Assembly: GCA_963930775.1 (NCBI GenBank)
Contig: OZ005689.1
Span: 15,314,923 to 15,378,922 of the forward strand
Source of the DNA: Cliona cf. orientalis
Lineage: Eukaryota; Porifera; Demospongiae; Clionaida; Clionaidae
Direction: 5' to 3'
Length of the DNA stretch: 64,000 nucleotides
Shown here: positions 58,318 through 64,000 of the stretch, in pieces
Layout of the letters: every line of letters starts with the position of its first letter
Position numbering within the stretch: position 1 is the first letter of the stretch
Position numbers and translations under genes: made by a program
The notes under the pieces: generated by a model
What the model was told of the DNA's origin: nothing
Database searches by the model: none
What the model saw: only the letters and a program-made list of their open reading frames with translations

Positions 58318-59949
58318 TCATTTTTTTTCCTGATCTAAGTACAGCTTTCTCTGTTGATTGAATGCCTCCAGAGCAGCCTGAACACCATCAAACACAAGTA
58401 ATTTCGACTGCTCAAAAAGCTCAACCACCCAATGATACTGTGGCCCACGCTTCTCGTACATGTACGTCATATTCGACTGCAGTAGAGCCAGCTCAGTTGA
58501 AAGCACATAGTGCAATCTCTCGAGGAAAATGTGCTTTGGTCTGAAGTGAATGAACACGTTGTGGGATGCCTCCAACCAATTGGAATGCCCCCTCTTAAGA
58601 ATGGGGTGAACCAGCTGTTCAGCCATTTCTGCTCTCTCGTGGCATTCTATTTCATAAGCCAGAGAATGGAAAGGACATGTCAGCACATGCCTTGTGTGAT
58701 AGTCCTTTCCTTCGCACTTGAGATCCTCTCCATCCTCACATTTACCACAGCTGCATACTCGAAGTTGGTGAAAGTCACACCTACCAAACCCCCAATCGTG
58801 CTGGTCGCGGGCATGCATGGCCAATCTCTTTACCCTGGTTGCAAACTCTTCGGCAGATTCACTCTTCGACAAAATAAACGAAAGGAATTTCTAGCCTTTT
58901 TGATAAATGCCTTGGAGAGACAACCACATCCCTGTTTGTGCCTTGAACAATGACAGACCACATCGCCAACAGAGGAAAAATCATCTTTGTACTTCCTCAC
59001 TAAATCAGCACTGAAGGATTTAATTTTCTGCAGCTTTTCTAGCTGCTTCTTGTGGGCCCTACCCACCACAGATCATGATCTCGGCATTGGGAAAGTGGTC
59101 TGTCACTGCCTTAGCAGAGGAGGAGTCGGCATCTTGCCACTGAATGGCAATGTTCATTCCTTCATCCTTGGCTTTTTTGAACGTAAGACGCGCGGCATAG
59201 CCTTCTGCACCCTTGGACGTCCCCTGGTAGAGCTCCTCCTTGATCACATCATCTCTGCCTTTCTGACAGAGATGCTTGCGGTAAAGAAGAGCTCCATTGT
59301 AGTAGTTTCGAATGCTGAAAGTAGCATTCTTGCTGTGATGACCACGTGTCATCCACGTGCCATCAGCGGACGTGACAGCACGACTCCACGAACCAAGCTC
59401 ATTTTGGTCCATGTGTCGCATATCGTCCTTTGCATCCTCACACATTTCATCGACCATTTCTTTGACAACAGGGTACGTTCTCTTGATGGTCGAGTGAAAG
59501 GTTGGCCAACTAACTGCTTCAATCCCAAGTGCATGCTTCAGTACTTTGTAATATGTCGTGTGAGTGCAGCCAGCTATGACAAAAGCTACCTGTATAGCCA
59601 CACTAATCTCAGTGGCACTACCAAGCAGCTTAGCTCATACATGTACTTGGACGTTTCAAAAATCACACCTTGGTTACCACAACCATTACAAGTACAACTA
59701 ATAGAAACAGCACTACCCAGGCCAACGCTTCTCACGTTAATGCACCTTTACAACCAGGTGTGGCACAACAGCGTATTTCATTCACTTGCTTAATGAACTT
59801 GTCAAAATGGTTCAAGTCCATGAAGCAAACAGTATTAGAAGAACATTTCTTACAACACGTGCATTCTTTCTCACAATTCTTTGTGGGGTTGGAACATACA
59901 GTGATCCCCCTTCTGTACTGTCATCAATGGTCACGTTGAGACCATCAGT
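58318..59949 (-). pseudogene. MULE-like DDE transposase, degraded
   Basis: Pieces in order on the minus strand: a cysteine-rich start (ITVCSNPTKNCEKECTCC, FMDLNHFDKFIKQV, CCATPGCKGAL); SCTCNGCGNQGVIFETSKYM; AFVIAGCTHTTYYKVLKHAL; SADGTWMTRGHHSKNATF (first Asp), IAIQWQDADSSSAKAV (second Asp), NAEIMICGG; RAHKKQLEKLQKIKSF; CHCSRHKQGCGCLSKAF; WGFGRCDFHQLRVCSCGKC; SNWLEASHNVFIHFRPK (candidate Glu). They need frame changes near 59730, 59620, 59065 and 58870. TGA at 58318-58320 ends it and may be the natural stop. The zinc knuckles, spaced D-D-E and ULP1 neighbour suggest a Mutator-like element; the exact superfamily is inferred. A fragment of the same family is at 13600-13700. Confidence 0.65.
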
Positions 59950-60615
59950 CTATTCTTCACTGGACACCGGGCTATCCTGGATGAATGTATAAGTGTACAT
60001 ACAAAAAATGCAAGCCTCATGGTTCACAACAAGATACATGTACTGTACATATCTCCCAACTTCACATACATCACCATACATGTACATTCTCTTAACTGCA
60101 CTGATGTGAATCACGCACCCGGAAGTTACATTTACACTACGGAGAATTTGTACATGCAAATTCCAAGATGACATGTGCACTAACTATAGATCTAGAGTAA
60201 CCACAACAATGTAGTTATAGTACTACATATTGTTCACCGAGAGTTCATCAAGATACACGTAATTCGAATTCGAAGCAAAGAAGGCAGTGGTGGTCAGCAA
60301 ATGTCTCCGAAACTTTTGCTCGAACGTCAAATCTACCACTAAAGAACAGACTTCATCTCAAAATCTCTCGCTTTGCTCAAGGCTCGGTGGCACGTGGCCT
60401 GCTGAGCAGGTCTCTTGAAATGCACAGTGCTTCGCACCATTCGTTCAAGAATGCTTCTCTATGGCCACCCTGTTTGTGCACATGGCACTGCAATTCTGAC
60501 CAATCGTTGGCCTTCTGAACTTGTAGAAGAATGTAACTTTTATGCCCTCCAGGTTAGGACATGGACTACATACGAAAAATGATCGTCCGAAAAATATTTT
60601 TCGTTGTACATGTAT
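59950..60615. other. No gene firmly supported
   Basis: The transposase frame continues upstream of a TAG near 59950, but the peptide there is not recognisable; it could be the 5' part or an intron of the transposon. No terminal repeats of the MULE were located. Confidence 0.35.
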
Positions 60616-60989
60616 ACAAGTAAAAAAACAATTGAATAAAATTGAAGGATGAAGTAGGGATGGCAGTGCCAAAAAATACACAAACAAGGTTTGTAGGGAT
60701 AACGTATCACATCCACTATACATCCCTACGCTTGCTTTTCTCAAGAATTAACATCATACACGTATGCACTTCTGATTCAGTATGTAAAGTGTTGCTATAA
60801 TATTTTGATATTGATCCAACATTCCTGCATGTGCCCCATATATAATGTGTGTGCACGGCTAATCAAAAAGCAAGCGTAGGGATGTATAGTGGATGTGATA
60901 CGTTATCCCTACAAACCTTGTTTGTGTATTTTTTGGCACTGCCATCCCTACTTCATCCTTCAATTTTATTCAATTGTTTTTTTACTTGT
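60616..60989. mobile_element. R3 foldback element
   Basis: Arms 60616-60737 and 60866-60989 are near-perfect reverse complements (GCAAGCGTAGGGATGTATAG, TTGGCACTGCCATCCCTACT). The same short peptide can be read from both strands, an artefact of the symmetry. A one-arm copy is at 3285-3531. Confidence 0.85.
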
Positions 60990-62329
60990 TACTGTTCTTT
61001 TTTTAGTGCCCTCATGATCAGGGTAATTCGTGCATGATAGTCATTAATTTTCATCAATGCTACCTAGCTGACTAATCTTGTGGGGACAGAGGCTGGGCAT
61101 AAGACTGTACGTATACCACGGTGACCTGATAAATTATGGTTTGCCTATTCATTGTTATAAAAATTAATGCATGGGACTAGCTACACTTACAAATTTTAAG
61201 TTTCTGGACCTAGCTACATCCAACTGTGCAGAAGAAAGAAAGAAAGAAAGAATGACAAATGGCCATTTTTTTGAACATCTGGTTCTGGCATATACAATTG
61301 AATTGATGAATGATCTTGGTCTTATTAGATAGATAATTTGCTGTAGATTCCGATTTTGACACTTAGAAAGCTCATAAAGTTACCTGTTTTGAGATATTTG
61401 GATTTTTGTAATGTATTACATATATGGAGTATCCGTGCCATCCCTACTTATAGAGTCTACCGACTCTATGATACATGTAGTATAACTACGTACGCTACTA
61501 TGGTACGTCGATCACCCCAGGTGTAGCATATGCATGGCTCTATGGACATATAAATATGAAATACATTGCAATGTATTGCGCATACCCATGAAATTTGCTA
61601 TAACCACTGAATCAAGAAGACAGAGCTCACCGTCAGCTCAACAGTGCAAGGAGTGGCTATAGCCAAGAAGGCGATAGTACATGTGTGGCAGATGTGCTGC
61701 TCACAGACAGACTGTACAGCTAACACAGCTAGGTATTGATCGTTGGGATAGGATAGACACCACATGGAGGAGACTATCGAGAAGGTTTACCTGGAAACTA
61801 TGACTGTCATGGTTTGCAGCTGTTCCACCAGACTAAGGAGGGTATTGATTATTGGCATAGAATAGACACTACACGTATAGGTGGAGGGGACTATTGGACA
61901 GGTACACTGGGAAGCCATGACTGTCATACAGGTTCTGCTTGGATCTGTGTCAATGGTCTTCACGATCTATGGCTTTTCGAGTCTCATCTACATTGAGTAC
62001 TCCAGCCCAACAGAGCCTTTCTCAGCTCAGGCTCCCCCAACCATGCCCTGCATGACACTAGTTATCATTATTGCAATATTGCTCTATGGAGCAACTTAAT
62101 TTGCTCAATAACAGCCAAGGCTAAAGAAAAGGCTGAGTGCAATAAATGTCATGCATCCAAAGTGATGATTCCTAGCTACCACCTGCTTAGAAAAGTACAG
62201 TTCCACTGAGCATACAGACACAGCACTTTGACAGCACTTCAGCTACAGACTGTACGTACATGTACCCCCCCCCCCCCCCCAAAGTATAATTGTGGTTGCA
62301 TGTACATGCATACACACACAAGCACACAA

Positions 62330-62370
<41 letters not shown>

Positions 62371-63190
62371 GAATGACTACCATACCCCTTGTGCATGTGC
62401 CAAGGTACATGATTATACGACTACATCCATTGAGATTTTCCCGTAATTATTGCAGATTTGATAGAGAGAAATGCTGGTGATGGTATAAGAAACTATTACA
62501 CACATTTAGGTGAGTCAGGCACATGTGCAGGTGCCGTATTCATTAGGCATACTCATATGTGTGTGTGTACGTGTACATACATGTACATGTATAATATTAT
62601 ATGCGAAACAGAGTTAATTAGACTGATTAGAGTGCTAAAAATTCTCAGAAAAAGGTAAGCAGCTAAATTTGAATTATATCAGCATTTTTTGGCCAATTTG
62701 CCGTTATATCCACCCACGTAATTTACGGTACCTTAACCAACACTCCTCAAGAGCAAAGTAATTTTAGAATGTTTATTCCACCTGGACCTTGACCTCTAAT
62801 ACATTATTATATGGGAATAAATTCTGAGTCAGTTGAGTGTCAAGAAGAAAAGCGGATACTTATGCCCCCCTGGAGGACAAAGTAATTATTTCAGAGTTAA
62901 CTAGTAAGATGAAACATTCATATTCCGGCCATAGAAAGTTAGCTTAGGCTATCAGTAAAGAGAACAAACACTTTCAGTACAATTGTGACTACTCGGCTGC
63001 CATTGAATGCCATACAAACGGTAAGTCTTCCTATACGTAATGGGGGCGTGGCATGTTATGTAGAGTACTATGGGACTAATATAGTGCAATTTTTCCATAT
63101 GGGTCTTGTCAGGTTTGTAGGGGAGTGGGAGAGATGGAGGGAGGAAGGGAGGAGGGGAGAGAGAGTACCGTGTATATTGTATTTTTCCAG
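60990..63190. other. No gene firmly supported; possible upstream exons of the NUP160-like gene
   Basis: Two related segments (TATTGATCGTTGGGATAGGA near 61735, TATTGATTATTGGCATAGAA near 61845) show a local duplication. Exon-like pieces with good borders are 62457-62510 (after ATTATTGCAG, before GTGAGT) and 62981-63021 (after ACACTTTCAG, before GTAAGT), but their peptides do not clearly fit NUP160. (CA)n at 62310-62370, poly-C at 62266-62280. Confidence 0.3.
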
Positions 63191-63260
63191 CTGTCTCTGT
63201 GTGTGATGACTCACAACATGGCCAACTACCTTCAAATTGAAGAAGACAGTGATGCCAAAG
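63191..63260 (+). CDS. NUP160: NUP160-like nucleoporin, internal exon
   Basis: Acceptor TATTTTTCCAG, donor AAAG before GTACGT. Encodes LSLCVMTHNMANYLQIEEDS DAK. In NUP160 the beta-propeller contains a similar CLMVADMLEY segment, as I recall it. NUP160 is a scaffold protein of the Y-complex (NUP107-160) of the nuclear pore, on both faces of the pore. The phase (1) matches the next exon. Identification rests on all three exons together. Confidence 0.5.
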
Positions 63261-63402
63261 GTACGTGTACGTATGTGCACACATTCTATAGTCAGACCGT
63301 TACTTATTGATTGAATGATGCAAGGCCATGCCTGTATATACATGTATGTGCTATAGTTATGTAGTAGTAGTAGTATACGTAAGAGACTAATTTTTATTTC
63401 AG

Positions 63403-63565
63403 TTGATAAGCTTCTTCTTCGCAAGTCCCCCAGTGGTACGGATGCCTCGCTGCGGTTGCCGTTCACATCAGGACAGGTGGCTACTCACAGATCTCCATCT
63501 TCCAGCTGTTTCTAATTAACAGCCAGCTGGTCCTGAGGCCCTTCAGCAAGTACACCTGTCCAATG
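63403..63565 (+). CDS. NUP160: NUP160-like nucleoporin, next exon(s), with a 14-nt GT...AG interruption
   Basis: After TTTTTATTTCAG the frame reads DKLLLRKSPSGTDASLRLPF TSGQ up to 63476. It then resumes, shifted, from 63491 as ISIFQLFLINSQLVLRPFSK YTCPM to 63565, followed by GTCAGT. Between them is gtggctactcacag (63477-63490). Reading straight through gives a stop (TAA near 63515). Omitting the 14 nt gives GQISIFQL, which parallels the GQFCIFQL stretch of vertebrate NUP160 as I remember it. Either an ultra-short intron, an assembly collapse of a normal intron, or a frameshift is possible. The alternative of a 29-nt intron ending at 63505 also keeps frame. Confidence 0.5.
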
Positions 63566-63902
63566 GTCAGTGCTCTATGTACTATATGGAATCTATAGCC
63601 TCGCATTTGAGCTTTTTAATGTTTGATACTGAAGTTCCCAGGCCCATTCCCATTCTTGGAACGAGGCTATGGAATCTATCCAACGTACAATGTATAGACT
63701 CTAGCATTAATGATTATGTATGATCTGGATGTGCGTTTTTTATTGTGTTTTTTCAAGTCTCGTATGGCTATTTTTACAGCTACTCCACCATTTTTTTTCC
63801 TTTCAGGAAGTGTGCACGTAATAAGGCATTGCTTTGTTTGATATTCAGTGACTTATCAATAATTAACTTTCTTGTGTTTGTGTAAATTGTGTCTGCCTTC
63901 AG

Positions 63903-64000
63903 AACTCGAGTCTTGTTGACTTTTCGCTGACGAACCGTGAGTTGTGTGGAGTGTGTGTGTGCAGGAGTGAGGATGGGGAGGGGGAGGAGACCGTCGTCAA
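63903..64000 (+). CDS. NUP160: NUP160-like nucleoporin, following exon (runs off the right edge)
   Basis: Acceptor GTGTCTGCCTTCAG. Encodes NSSLVDFSLTNRELCGVCVC then acidic EDGEGEETVV. The pattern LVDF-LT followed by a short spacer and ETVVK-like end resembles a conserved NUP160 segment (LIDFALT...QTVVK). Phase 0 fits the preceding exon ending in ATG. Two Cys stand where Trp is usual in the family, which may be real divergence or base-call variation. Confidence 0.5.

Noticed and set aside
58510-58953. 147-codon plus-strand frame
   Set aside because: Antisense shadow of the MULE-like transposase; the minus-strand frame carries the conserved motifs.
60445-61037. Matching peptides on both strands with LQTLFVYFLALPS
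   Set aside because: Product of the inverted arms of the R3 foldback, not a gene pair.
61814-62099. Hydrophobic plus-strand peptide with VIIIAILLYG
   Set aside because: No start, splice or homology support; could be part of an exon but cannot be shown.

Overview
This window looks like nuclear DNA of an invertebrate metazoan. A sponge or other early-branching marine animal is plausible, but the sequence does not settle the taxon. The evidence is spliced host exons with GT-AG borders, very many TA-flanked miniature inverted-repeat elements, long (TG)n and poly-G/poly-C tracts, and animal-type transposons: a Penelope-like retroelement, a Crypton-like tyrosine recombinase and a MULE-like DDE transposase. 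There is no sign of bacterial operons. Most of the 64 kb is repeat-derived, with elements nested inside elements.

Layout. 1-650: relic of an invertebrate transposase-like gene (minus). 1-12 kb: dispersed repeats and nested MITEs, then an uncharacterised open exon (10941-11869, plus). 12-14 kb: a possible P-type ATPase exon (minus) and a transposase scrap. 14-19 kb: a roughly 355-bp tandem repeat in both orientations inside a duplicated segment. 19.1-24.3 kb: a nearly complete Penelope-like element (minus), flanked by ~800-bp direct repeats and inserted in the (TG)n of one of those tandem units. 24.7-41 kb: minisatellite, MITEs and foldback elements. 41.75-49.47 kb: a three-exon host gene encoding about 156 aa, whose 5.7-kb second intron holds a broken Crypton and several MITEs. 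50.8-52.2 kb: three inverted-repeat elements. 52.7-54.5 kb: an 18-bp minisatellite open in many frames. 56.3-59.95 kb: a degraded MULE-like transposon (transposase plus a ULP1-protease/PHD protein, minus) abutted by a TA-flanked MITE. 60.6-61 kb: a foldback. 63.19-64 kb: exons of a gene that resembles nucleoporin NUP160, running off the right edge.

The host genes (the 41.7-49.5 kb gene, the NUP160-like gene, and candidate exons near 12.2, 28.9 and 45.8 kb) show no shared function. The main interest lies in the mobile-element biology: targeted insertion into a microsatellite, insertions whose empty sites can be read from sister copies, and two in-phase gene models that only work if GT...AG segments of 14 and 19 nt are removed. 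All family assignments come from reading motifs; no database search was possible.
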